Of a stretch of 36,979 nt of DNA, positions 15,270 through 23,752 are shown one piece after another. Positions within the stretch are counted from its first letter, which is position 1, and the number at the start of each line of letters is the position of its first letter. Source of the stretch: Rhodopirellula sp. GTDB taxonomy: Bacteria > Planctomycetota > Planctomycetia > Pirellulales > Pirellulaceae. The translations under genes and the position numbers were made by a program. The stretch spans positions 78,047-115,025 of the forward strand of contig NZVD01000085.1 of NCBI GenBank assembly GCA_002701385.1. The letters are read 5' to 3'. Below the pieces are notes generated by a model, which had not been told where the DNA came from, searched no databases, and saw only the letters and a program-made list of their open reading frames with translations.

Positions 15270-16775
15270 TTATTGGTGGTCACCACCGGTAGCCAGATGC
15301 ATGATGGATTCTTCGGTTAAATCCTCGCGGGAAATCTCACCGGTAATGCGACCTTCGTGCATAACGATCGTGCGATCTGACATACCGATGATCTCTTCCA
15401 ATTCACTCGAAACAAACAGCACGGCCATTCCCTGAGCTGCCAGTTCTTCCATCAGTTGATAAATCTCTTGTTTGGCACCGATATCAATACCGCGAGTTGG
15501 TTCATCTAACAATAGTAAAGTGGGGTCGGTGGCTAGCCATTTTCCAAGTACGACTTTTTGTTGATTTCCGCCCGATAGGAAGCCTACGACTTGATCTGCG
15601 TTGGGCGTCTTGGTTCGTAGGCGCTTAATCATTAAGTCGGTGTCCTGGCTTTCCTTCTCGCTATTACGGAATATCCTCGAAATAGCATGCGTCTTTAAGG
15701 AAGCAAGCGAGGTGTTTTCCTTGACGCTCATTGGCAGGATAAGGCCTTGCCCTTTACGATCTTCAGGAACTAGGGCCAGCCCAAGTGCGATCGCATCTTT
15801 AGGTGAAGTGATCGTCACAGGGCATCCCTGAACTTTTATCGTCCCACTGATCGCTGGTGCCACGCCGAACAGGGCATCAAGCATTTCGGTTCGGCCAGCT
15901 CCTACCAATCCTGAGATTCCAACGATTTCACCCTGCATTATTTTGAAACTCAGCTCATGGTCAGGATTCGCCTGCGTCCGTAAATTCGCCACTTCCAGAA
16001 TGGCGTCGCCAGTCTGATTGGGCTCATGAGAGTAATACTGAGAAATGTCCCGTCCGACCATGTGTTTCACCATGGCGTCATGCGTGATTTCGTCCCCGAC
16101 TAAATCACCGACATATTCACCATCCCGAAAGATGGTTACTCTGTCGGAGAGCATTTTGACCTCTGCCAGGCGGTGGGAGATGTAGATGATGCTCACTCCA
16201 CGTTGGCGTAAATCCGCGATAACTTCGAATAGTCTTTCGGATTCACCGGCGCTTAAACTTGAGGTCGGCTCGTCCATGATCAGGATTCGCGCATCGATAC
16301 TCAATGCCTTGGCGATTTCGACTAGTTGTTGTTGCCCGATCGAAAGGTCACCAGCCAATGTTTTAGGATCGATATCCAATCCGACCATGCCCAAGAAGCG
16401 ACTGGCTTCCTGATGAATTACACGTTTATTCAGGAAACCGGTAGTGGTAGGCTCTCTACCCAGAAAAATGTTGGCCGCAATACTCAGGTTTTCACTTAGA
16501 TTGAGTTCCTGATGAATCAACGCGACGCCATGTGCCTGTGACGTCTTAACGCTATCCATGCGTACCGTCTGGCCGGAAACTTCCACCGTACCTTCATCCT
16601 GTAATTGCACACCGGCCAGGATTTTCATTAACGTGCTTTTGCCGGCCCCGTTTTCACCAATCAAAGAGAGAAATTCACCTTCGTGTAGCTTCAACTGTAC
16701 GTTGTTTAATGCCACCACGCCGGGGAAGCGTTTGGTGAGATTTCGTACATTGAGGATAAGGTTCTGGTCGGGCAT
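15270..16775 (-). CDS. Sugar ABC transporter, duplicated ATP-binding subunit (RbsA/MglA type)
   Basis: The 501-residue product is a tandem ABC ATPase of the carbohydrate uptake CUT2 class. The first cassette has Walker A GENGAGKST (residues 40-48), signature LSIGQQQ and Walker B ILIMDEPTSSLS. The second has a degenerate Walker A (GLVGAGRTE), as usual for the class, signature LSGGNQQ and LLLLDEPTRGIDIGAK. Length is normal. It energises the permease at 13560 and receives substrate from the lipoprotein at 16864. The exact sugar cannot be read from the sequence. An 88-nt gap with a stem-loop separates it from the binding-protein gene. Confidence 0.93.
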   Translation of the reverse strand: MPDQNLILNVRNLTKRFPGVVALNNVQLKLHEGEFLSLIGENGAGKSTLMKILAGVQLQDEGTVEVSGQTVRMDSVKTSQAHGVALIHQELNLSENLSIAANIFLGREPTTTGFLNKRVIHQEASRFLGMVGLDIDPKTLAGDLSIGQQQLVEIAKALSIDARILIMDEPTSSLSAGESERLFEVIADLRQRGVSIIYISHRLAEVKMLSDRVTIFRDGEYVGDLVGDEITHDAMVKHMVGRDISQYYSHEPNQTGDAILEVANLRTQANPDHELSFKIMQGEIVGISGLVGAGRTEMLDALFGVAPAISGTIKVQGCPVTITSPKDAIALGLALVPEDRKGQGLILPMSVKENTSLASLKTHAISRIFRNSEKESQDTDLMIKRLRTKTPNADQVVGFLSGGNQQKVVLGKWLATDPTLLLLDEPTRGIDIGAKQEIYQLMEELAAQGMAVLFVSSELEEIIGMSDRTIVMHEGRITGEISREDLTEESIMHLATGGDHQ

Positions 16776-16796
16776 CAGTGTTATAGCACTAAAATG

Positions 16797-16829
16797 GGGG
16801 GCTGATTTCAGGATAGAAAGTCAGCCCCC
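16797..16829 (-). terminator. Intergenic stem-loop between binding-protein and ATPase genes
   Basis: GGGGGCTGA (16797-16805) pairs perfectly with TCAGCCCCC (16821-16829), with an inner TTTC/GAAA extension. On the minus strand it is followed by only a short T run (CATTTTAG), so it is probably a partial terminator or 3'-end stabiliser that keeps the binding protein more abundant than the ATPase and permease. Confidence 0.6.
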
Positions 16830-16863
16830 GCTTCGTTGTAAACGTGAATTGGAAACGCTGGGA

Positions 16864-17973
16864 TTATTCGGCGGAATCTTCAGCTGTTTCTTCTTCTTCT
16901 AATTCTTCTTCGCTTTGGTCTTCGGACCCTTCGTCTGTCTTACCAGTTAATTTCTTAAGCTCAGCCCAGAATTCTTCGACGTTGTCTCGTTTAATCTGAC
17001 GAGCAGGAATGTCGATGAACTTATCGAGTGATGAAATTGGTGTGGTGCCAAGAGCATTTTCTGCCAGGACTTTGACCGACTGGTAACCGTACTGATAAGG
17101 ATTCTGAACAACCGTACCATAGCAGGTACCATCAACGATGGCTTGCAATGTACTTTCATCTTCGTCAAATCCGACGACGTGCACTTCGTTGAGCTTGTCG
17201 GCCGAGGCTAATGCTTCAAGGATCATCGGAGGATTGTATGCAAACAGTCCAACCATGCAGGTGATGTCTGGATAGGCCGTCAGCGTGTCTTCAGCATATG
17301 ACTTACACTTGTTGAAATCGAAGTCATCCGTGCGAGTGCCAAGAATGACGAATCGTTCATTCTTGATTTCGGCGCCTGGTTCATCATACCGAGTATCATC
17401 CTTTTCCCGTTTCATCAGGTAATCGATCAAACCCTGTCGACGCTGGCGAGCATTAACCTGTTCCAGTCGTCCAACAAAAATCATGATGGATACTTCACCT
17501 GCCACATCTTGAGTGGCTTCTTCAATCAATTTGCCACACATCCACCCGGCGTCATAGTTGCTCATGCCGATATACAATTCCCGGTCAGAGTCCGCAGCAT
17601 CGGAATCCTGAGTAATGAGTGTCGTTGCGGCGGCAACTTGATTCAGTAAGTCGAGTTGATTGTCAGAGTCAATCGGGCTAACAGCGACACCATCGACCTG
17701 ACGGGTAATCAGGTCTTCAAGCATACGTTTTTGGTCCTGCACGCCATCGATCGGCATTTGAACTAAGACTTCGACGCCTAAATCTGCAGCTGCTTGTTCT
17801 GCGCCTGCTTGAGCAATATCCCAGAAGGAAGCAACACCATTGGTTACGTAAGCGACGGTGGGACGAGGTCCTTGGGTATTATTGTTGGTATTGGTTTCCT
17901 GCCCGTCACCGGAATCACAACCAGTCAATGCTGTGGCTAGAATTAGTAAAGTCAAGCAAAAGAAGCGTTTCAT
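16864..17973 (-). CDS. Sugar-binding lipoprotein of ABC transporter (RbsB-like)
   Basis: I start at ATG 17973 (369 aa; AAGGGA about 7 nt upstream), not the GTG at 18024, which would add 17 residues ahead of the signal sequence. It has a lipoprotein signal with lipobox LTG|C (Cys at about residue 18), then a type-1 periplasmic binding protein fold (PTVAYVTNGVASFWDIAQAGAEQAA, VDGVAVSPID, DITCMVGLFAYNPP, VVGFDEDESTLQAI, GTVVQNPYQYGYQSV). A glutamate-rich tail (last ~25 residues, EEELEEEE) is not part of the fold and is unusual. As first gene of the importer operon it delivers a monosaccharide or similar ligand. Confidence 0.92.
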   Translation of the reverse strand: MKRFFCLTLLILATALTGCDSGDGQETNTNNNTQGPRPTVAYVTNGVASFWDIAQAGAEQAAADLGVEVLVQMPIDGVQDQKRMLEDLITRQVDGVAVSPIDSDNQLDLLNQVAAATTLITQDSDAADSDRELYIGMSNYDAGWMCGKLIEEATQDVAGEVSIMIFVGRLEQVNARQRRQGLIDYLMKREKDDTRYDEPGAEIKNERFVILGTRTDDFDFNKCKSYAEDTLTAYPDITCMVGLFAYNPPMILEALASADKLNEVHVVGFDEDESTLQAIVDGTCYGTVVQNPYQYGYQSVKVLAENALGTTPISSLDKFIDIPARQIKRDNVEEFWAELKKLTGKTDEGSEDQSEEELEEEETAEDSAE

Positions 17974-18133
17974 GCCGCGTTCCCTTAAATGGAATCTAAA
18001 TATAAAGCTGGGTATATAGAGCACGGTGTACCGGAGCCCCTAAGAACTCGATTCTATTTTGAGATCGAGTTGTGGGCAAGATTAAGGCGTGCATTTTGAG
18101 GTAAGTTCGAAGGATTGGTTGAGCGGAAAAACG

Positions 18134-19183
18134 CTAATTACCGATGTATTTTGCGTAGATATTCCGAGCAACCACCTCGTCCTCGGTCCCTTTAATGATC
18201 GCTCGACCATCGGCAAACACCGTGATTTCAAATTCCTCGATCTCTGCCTTTAACAGGAACGGATTGACAGATACGTTGCCTAGGCTTGATAGCTTGTTCC
18301 CCAATTCTTCCAGGTCGATCCGTGCATCAGAGCTAAAGGCAAGTTGTACGGCATTGCGGCCACATAGAATGGCCGATTGACTACCCTGTTTTCCGGTCCA
18401 CCAATCGAATTGGTGATGGTTACAAGTTGGGCATTGTTTACCTTCCAAAAGCTGATCCAAATTAACTTGTCGTACCTGATTGTCCCAAAGGTCGAAGATT
18501 TGTAGGACGCGACTTGTTTTGTCGCGATTGCCACTAACGATTTTGATTGCCTCTAAAGCTTGAATCGACGCAATCACATTGATGATCGAGGATAAGATAC
18601 CTGCCGAATCACAAGTTGGAGTTGTCCCCGGAGGCGGAGGACCGGCCTGCATGAGACAGTGGAGGCAAGGAGTTTCATCAGGCAAAATGGTCATAGTTTG
18701 CCCTTCGCTTCCCAAACAACCGCCATAAACCCAGGGGATGTTGTTTTTGACGGCAGCATCATTGAGAAGAAATCGAGTCTCAAAATTATCCGTTCCATCG
18801 ACGATGCAATCGACCGAGTCGATTAATTCACCGATGTTCTGGGCAGAAACATTGGCAACGAGAGCTTCGATCTCGATTTCGGAGTTTATTTGTTCCAGAT
18901 GGCTTTTCGCTGCAACCGCTTTAGGGATTCCAGCGGTGACGTCGGCTTCTGTAAATAGGACCTGCCGCTGCAGATTATTCCATTCAAGGAAGTCCCGATC
19001 GACAATTCGTAGGTGCCCTACGCCTGCTCTGGCGAGTGTATTTGCGATGACACTCCCTAAGGCTCCGCACCCACAGATTAGTACTCGGCTTTCCCGAATT
19101 CTCTGCTGACCTTCCTCACCTAGTGGTCCGAACCTCATTTGACGCACATAGCGTTCTAATTCTGTTGGTATAGTTGGACTCAA
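18134..19183 (-). CDS. ThiF/MoeB/HesA-family adenylyltransferase (E1-like)
   Basis: The 349-residue product starts at TTG 19183, with AGGGA about 9-10 nt upstream. It has the ATP-binding GCGALGS (38-44), conserved NNLQRQ (Arg73), the DGTDNFETR block (129-137), zinc ligands CLHC (173-176) and CPTC (251-254), and the thiolation-site-like PTCDSAGIL (Cys191). It should adenylate the C-terminal glycine of a small ubiquitin-like sulfur carrier (ThiS- or MoaD-like). After residue 260 an extra ~90-residue domain (LCGRNAVQL, FADGRAIIKGT, ARNIYAKYIG) follows, as in some MoeB-like proteins. No sulfur carrier gene is nearby, so the pathway (thiamine, molybdopterin or other) is undecided. It starts 12 nt after the preceding gene. 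Confidence 0.88.
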   Translation of the reverse strand: MSPTIPTELERYVRQMRFGPLGEEGQQRIRESRVLICGCGALGSVIANTLARAGVGHLRIVDRDFLEWNNLQRQVLFTEADVTAGIPKAVAAKSHLEQINSEIEIEALVANVSAQNIGELIDSVDCIVDGTDNFETRFLLNDAAVKNNIPWVYGGCLGSEGQTMTILPDETPCLHCLMQAGPPPPGTTPTCDSAGILSSIINVIASIQALEAIKIVSGNRDKTSRVLQIFDLWDNQVRQVNLDQLLEGKQCPTCNHHQFDWWTGKQGSQSAILCGRNAVQLAFSSDARIDLEELGNKLSSLGNVSVNPFLLKAEIEEFEITVFADGRAIIKGTEDEVVARNIYAKYIGN

Positions 19184-19195
19184 TAGAATCGTTCC

Positions 19196-20119
19196 CTATG
19201 ACTGGAAGAGATAGGATTGGCTAACAATATACCCAGCGTAATCACCCTCTGGAGCAAGTAATGCCTGAAGCTGAGCACATGTTTCTCTTGCTTTGCGGTC
19301 ATTATTGTAGTCGGTGATGTGATGAGCGAGGACTGGAATGTGGGAATTCCGGTACCGGTTGTTAAACGACTCGACGTTACTGACATCCGCTGCGATCAGT
19401 TGAGCCCAGTCTGGTAAGCTCTCAGGTGATACATCGTAAGCTGCCAGTAGCAAGTTGTTCGGTGCCGTGATTGATAACGAAGAGTCTGTCTGACTGGAAA
19501 GGATGCATAGGGCAACGCAGGGCCACTGACTGAGTTCGTCGAGTTTCGGTTGGATTTCCGTTTCTGGTAAATCCAAAACAGCGACGAGCCATAGTCCTTG
19601 TTCGGTGGCCTGTTGGCATTCGTCCCGTGTGGGATTGGTAACAACTCGGGAAAGTCTTAATTCCCGGCATTCTTCTCCCTGATCACTTAAGGCCAAAGAG
19701 ACACTACCAGCCGCAGCTCGGAGCACCCAGCGTTTGGTAAATCCGTTGAGATCCGTGAGTACAAAATGGGAGTGTTTGACAGCGAGTGTTTTGAATCCTA
19801 AAAGCTGTTCATCAATGCCTAAAGTCTGGTCGTCATTCAGAATCTCGGTCGAGACTCGATAAATGGCAGGTAGAGCAGCCGACCAAGGACAGGGGTCAGG
19901 CACGATCGCCGCCGATAACAGACTTTGACCATTGCCACGGTCTTTGAGTTTAATCCGAGCTGGAAGCGTATCACTTAAACTGCAATGAGGCCCGTAAACA
20001 TTGCCGGTAATTCGCCACCCATCTGCCCAATCGTATTCGCCTTCCAGCTCGGCATAGACAGAAACGTGCACGGAATTGAGCTCCGTGTAAAAAATTCGGG
20101 GTGGTTTCGGATCAGACAT
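19196..20119 (-). CDS. Degenerate GH2-like (beta-galactosidase-fold) protein, uncertain
   Basis: The 307-residue product has no signal peptide or membrane helix. The segment at about 75-135 (PWSAALPAIYRVSTEI, LLGFKTLAVKHSHFVLTDLNGF, RWVLRAA) follows the pattern of the Ig-like domain and barrel entry of family 2 glycoside hydrolases (WSPdnP.LY, GfR...f.lNG....LRG). The later part (LRLSRVVTNPTRDECQQATEQGLWLVAVLDL) resembles a TIM-barrel strand-helix series, but no NE acid/base motif or nucleophile is seen, so catalysis is doubtful. It sits between uvrA (13 nt gap) and the ThiF-like gene (12 nt gap), which is an odd place for such a protein. The fold call is inference from pattern only. Confidence 0.45.
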   Translation of the reverse strand: MSDPKPPRIFYTELNSVHVSVYAELEGEYDWADGWRITGNVYGPHCSLSDTLPARIKLKDRGNGQSLLSAAIVPDPCPWSAALPAIYRVSTEILNDDQTLGIDEQLLGFKTLAVKHSHFVLTDLNGFTKRWVLRAAAGSVSLALSDQGEECRELRLSRVVTNPTRDECQQATEQGLWLVAVLDLPETEIQPKLDELSQWPCVALCILSSQTDSSLSITAPNNLLLAAYDVSPESLPDWAQLIAADVSNVESFNNRYRNSHIPVLAHHITDYNNDRKARETCAQLQALLAPEGDYAGYIVSQSYLFQS

Positions 20120-20132
20120 AAATGCTGTGAAT

Positions 20133-23078
20133 TTAGTGATTGTTCAATACTTCACATAGAAAGCTTCCAGTATGAGAAGCTTCAATTTCGGTTAATTCCT
20201 CAGGTGTTCCCTGTGCGACCACCGTTCCGCCTTCGTCTGCTGCTCCGGGGCCAATATCGATAATATAGTCGGCCGCCTTCATGAGCTGAAGATTATGCTC
20301 CACCACAATTAGCGAATGTCCCAGGGCCAATAAAGTATCGAAGCAGTCCTGAAGCTGTAGAATATCGTTGAAATGCAAACCGGTGGATGGTTCATCAAGG
20401 ATGAATAAGGTTCGATTACGTTTGTGAGTCGACATGTAGGCAGCCAGTTTAAGGCGTTGAGCCTCTCCGGAGGATAACGTATTGGCAGGTTGTCCAAGTT
20501 GGAGATAATCCAGTCCAACATCAATCAGACGTTTGAGTTTCTCTTGTACTTTATTTTGCCCGCGGAAAAACGAAAAGGCCTCCCGTACCGTCATGCTCAA
20601 TACATCTGAAATATTGAGCCCTCGATAAGTTACATCCAGAATCTCATCTCGATATCTTGTGCCGCCACATTGAGGGCATTTCATATAAACATCGGCCAAG
20701 AATTGCATGTCTATCTCGAGTTGTCCCTCACCTTTACAGACGCTACAACGACCTCCATCTACATTGAAGCTGAAATGACCAGCAGTGTAGTTATGAGTGC
20801 GGGCTTCCAGGGTATCAGCAAATACCGCTCGGATTTGATCAAAAGCTTTGATATAAGTGACCGGATTGGAGCGGGGAGAACGTCCGATCGGACTTTGGTC
20901 GACCAGAACCACATCGTCAATCTGGCCATCACCAACAATATCGGTGTAGGGCAAAGGCTTGGTCGCATCTTTTCGTTTTCGCCGGCAGATTGCTCCATAC
21001 AGCGTGTCCTGAACCAATGTACTTTTACCGGCTCCACTGACTCCGGTAACCAGACAGAGAACTCCAAGTGGAAATTCAACAGTGATGTTTTTGAGGTTAT
21101 TGCCGGTGGCTCCTTTTAACTTAAGCCATCCACGATTCGCCGGCCGTCGTCGCTCCGGTATCACGACGCCGCGTGTACCGGTCATGTAGCTGCCGGTTAA
21201 ATTATCCGGAGTTGCCAGCATTTCATCGAGAGATCCCTGAAACGTAATCTTGCCCCCGCGGTCTCCGGCTCCTGGCCCGACTTCGATCAGCTGATCTGCA
21301 TTTCGCAGCATCTCTTCTTCATGATCGACGACCACAACGGTATTGCCACGATCGCGTAAGCCAACGATGGCCTGACACAGATGCCGTACATCCTTGGGGT
21401 GTAGACCAACAGTTGGTTCGTCTAAAACGTAAAGCATATTAACGAGGTTCGACCCCAACGCCGTTGTGAGGCTGACGCGTTGGGCTTCTCCTCCGCTCAA
21501 CGTTCTTATGGTTCGGTCTAACGTAAGGTATCCCAGTCCCACAGCATTTAAGTAGTGTAGTCGTGAATGAATTTGCTCGATTACGTGTCGAGCGACCTGA
21601 CGTTGCCAATCGGTAAATTCAATCTGGTGAAAGAAATCGATGGCGTCTTTGATTTTCAGATGGCATATTTCCGCAATGTTCAAGCCGCCGATCTTGGTAG
21701 CCAGAGACTCGGGCTTGAGTCGGGAACCGTTACACGTAGGGCAGGGCCGGTAGCTCCGCCAACGACTAAGGAATACACGTAAGTGCATTTTGTATTTACG
21801 TCGTTCCAACCAATTGAAAAAGCCGCTGAGCCCACCAAATTCCCGCTCGGGTACTCCATCTTGAACGATTTTTAAGTGAGCTTTAGTTAGTTGGCTAAAT
21901 GGGATATCGACAGGCAGGTCGTAGTCGTCTGCGAGCGCTAGTAATTCCTGTAACTCGTGTTGGTAGGCGGGCGTCTTCCAGGGAGCTATGGCTCCTTCCC
22001 GGATAGATTTGCTGGGATCAGGGACAATGAGTTCCATATCATTGTCGATAATATTCCCAAATCCTTCGCATTCAGTACAGGCACCCAGCGGACTGTTGAA
22101 ACTGTAGAGTCGAGGCTCCGGGGTTGCATACTCAAGATTGCATTGATCGCATCGATACCCGGCACTGTAACGCCGCTGGAGCCACGGCCTGTCATCAATT
22201 TCGGTCTGCAATGAAGTTTCATGGATGTTATCTGCAGACGGGTCATAGGTGATGATACAAATGGATTCCGGTTGGCTGAAAATGACTTCCAATGAATCCC
22301 GCAGTCGACCGTCAAATTGGTCGTCTCGTTGTACGGAAAGACGATCAACAATGAATAACAACTCCGCTTCACTGCTGTTGTTACTTAGGGCATCGCAGCA
22401 GACGCTGATTAACTCCTCCCGCTCATCTTCAAGTCGATAGGTTCTGCCTTGGGCAACGACACGTACAAATCCGTCTTCTAAATAGTGCGACAGGTAGTTC
22501 TCCAGTACGGCAGGTAGCTCATCCGCGTGCTTCGGATCCCACTCCAGATGTTCCGCCGATAAACGGGTGGAAAACCCTACCATGAACCTAGTGTTATCTG
22601 GTAAAGCGTAAATGTCCTCGGTTACGGACTGGGGGGAGTCTTTTTGGACAACACGATCACAGCCGTGGCATGTGATCTCTCCGATCCTCGCAAACAACAA
22701 CCTCAAGTAATCAGCTGTTTCAGTGGCAGTCCCAATTGTCGATCGACTACTGCGGCTATTGTTTCCTCTTGTCACTGCGATCGCTGGCGGAATTCCGTCA
22801 ATACGATCGGCAGCCGGTTTTTCCAGACGGTCGAGAAACTGCCGAGTGTATGCAGAGAAGCTTTCGATATAACGGCGTTGTCCTTCTGCATAGAGCGTAT
22901 CTAAGGCCAGACTGGTTTTACCACTGCCACTAACACCGCAAAAAGCAACCAACTGATTATGCGGAATGTCTAAATCCACATCTTTAAGATTGTGGACATG
23001 AACTCCTCGCAATTGAATGCTAAGTTCTTCGCCGGGAAGGGCATCCGTTTCCACTGGTGGAGAATCGCTGGTCGTCAA
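20133..23078 (-). CDS. uvrA: Excinuclease ABC subunit A (UvrA)
   Basis: This is the DNA damage-recognition ATPase of nucleotide excision repair, which loads UvrB at lesions. I choose TTG 23078 (981 aa): CCGGAG lies 6 nt before it, while the in-frame TTG at 23093 has no SD. Both ABC modules are complete: Walker A GVSGSGKTSL and GVSGAGKSTL, signatures LSGGEAQRVSL and LSSGEAQRLKL, Walker B LYVLDEPTVGLH and LFILDEPSTGLH. Zinc modules are CDQC...CTEC and CSVC...CPQC, and the UvrB-binding insertion after RSTIGTATE is present, so it is not the shortened UvrA2 type. It has a slightly unusual VVDHEEE in place of VEHDxD in the first half. It heads a three-gene minus-strand cluster. Confidence 0.95.
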   Translation of the reverse strand: MTTSDSPPVETDALPGEELSIQLRGVHVHNLKDVDLDIPHNQLVAFCGVSGSGKTSLALDTLYAEGQRRYIESFSAYTRQFLDRLEKPAADRIDGIPPAIAVTRGNNSRSSRSTIGTATETADYLRLLFARIGEITCHGCDRVVQKDSPQSVTEDIYALPDNTRFMVGFSTRLSAEHLEWDPKHADELPAVLENYLSHYLEDGFVRVVAQGRTYRLEDEREELISVCCDALSNNSSEAELLFIVDRLSVQRDDQFDGRLRDSLEVIFSQPESICIITYDPSADNIHETSLQTEIDDRPWLQRRYSAGYRCDQCNLEYATPEPRLYSFNSPLGACTECEGFGNIIDNDMELIVPDPSKSIREGAIAPWKTPAYQHELQELLALADDYDLPVDIPFSQLTKAHLKIVQDGVPEREFGGLSGFFNWLERRKYKMHLRVFLSRWRSYRPCPTCNGSRLKPESLATKIGGLNIAEICHLKIKDAIDFFHQIEFTDWQRQVARHVIEQIHSRLHYLNAVGLGYLTLDRTIRTLSGGEAQRVSLTTALGSNLVNMLYVLDEPTVGLHPKDVRHLCQAIVGLRDRGNTVVVVDHEEEMLRNADQLIEVGPGAGDRGGKITFQGSLDEMLATPDNLTGSYMTGTRGVVIPERRRPANRGWLKLKGATGNNLKNITVEFPLGVLCLVTGVSGAGKSTLVQDTLYGAICRRKRKDATKPLPYTDIVGDGQIDDVVLVDQSPIGRSPRSNPVTYIKAFDQIRAVFADTLEARTHNYTAGHFSFNVDGGRCSVCKGEGQLEIDMQFLADVYMKCPQCGGTRYRDEILDVTYRGLNISDVLSMTVREAFSFFRGQNKVQEKLKRLIDVGLDYLQLGQPANTLSSGEAQRLKLAAYMSTHKRNRTLFILDEPSTGLHFNDILQLQDCFDTLLALGHSLIVVEHNLQLMKAADYIIDIGPGAADEGGTVVAQGTPEELTEIEASHTGSFLCEVLNNH

Positions 23079-23306
23079 TTTGAACTCCGGCAAGCCGGTC
23101 GGGATTTTTGAGTGTACCCAGAGTACTACTTTGGGTGTCGATTAATCCCTCATGATAGAATTTTGTAGGGCGGAATTCCAGCTGTTTCTGATTGTAAATG
23201 AAGTCTTGAAGCGGGATTTTCCAACGCCATCTGATACGTTAGTATCCAGAAAGACTACCAAGGTCGAACCAAGACACTAGGACCTCCACCCGACGGACAA
23301 GTTAGC

Positions 23307-23738
23307 TTGACTGACAAATCAAAAAAACAGAAGAATCCTTTTTATACTTTGCTCATCTGGGTAGGAATTGTGTTCGCCATCACTGCGACGTCCTACGGTG
23401 TCATGACCGTCACTCATCTCAAAGCTTCGGAAGAAATAACCGAATCGAGTGATCCCACAGAGACGTTTCATCCTCTTTTCAGATTTCTGGATGAAAATGG
23501 ATTTGATCTCATGCTTGCCGAGCTTGGTTTGTTGGGCGTTCTGACGTTTGCTGCAATTGCCTATGATGAAGTGCATGAGATACCAAATAAACCATCGTCA
23601 GGACAGGCAGCAGAAGAGGTCGAAGGCCGGGTGTCTACTGATCAGGATGATGGAGAAGTAGACGCAACGGATGCTGACGGAGACTCCGCAACGGCATCGG
23701 TGTCGACTGACCAACTACATCAGTCTTCGGATGCTTGA
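23307..23738 (+). CDS. Small membrane protein upstream of ligA
   Basis: The 143-residue product starts at TTG 23307 with a weak GGA upstream; there is no better in-frame start. It has two membrane helices (about 13-35 and 66-87), with an extracytoplasmic-length loop between them and a polar acidic C-terminal tail of about 50 residues (DQDDGEVDATDADGDSA). No family is recognised. Its stop lies 14 nt before the ligA start, so the two are probably co-transcribed. It is divergent from uvrA across a 228-nt gap in which I found no LexA-like palindrome. Confidence 0.5.
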   Translation: MTDKSKKQKNPFYTLLIWVGIVFAITATSYGVMTVTHLKASEEITESSDPTETFHPLFRFLDENGFDLMLAELGLLGVLTFAAIAYDEVHEIPNKPSSGQAAEEVEGRVSTDQDDGEVDATDADGDSATASVSTDQLHQSSDA

Positions 23739-23752
23739 GGGAGGTCAGGCCG

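Noticed and set aside
23079-23306. LexA/SOS operator between uvrA and the ligA-linked gene
   Set aside because: I looked for a palindromic operator in the divergent spacer and found none of the known LexA box types.
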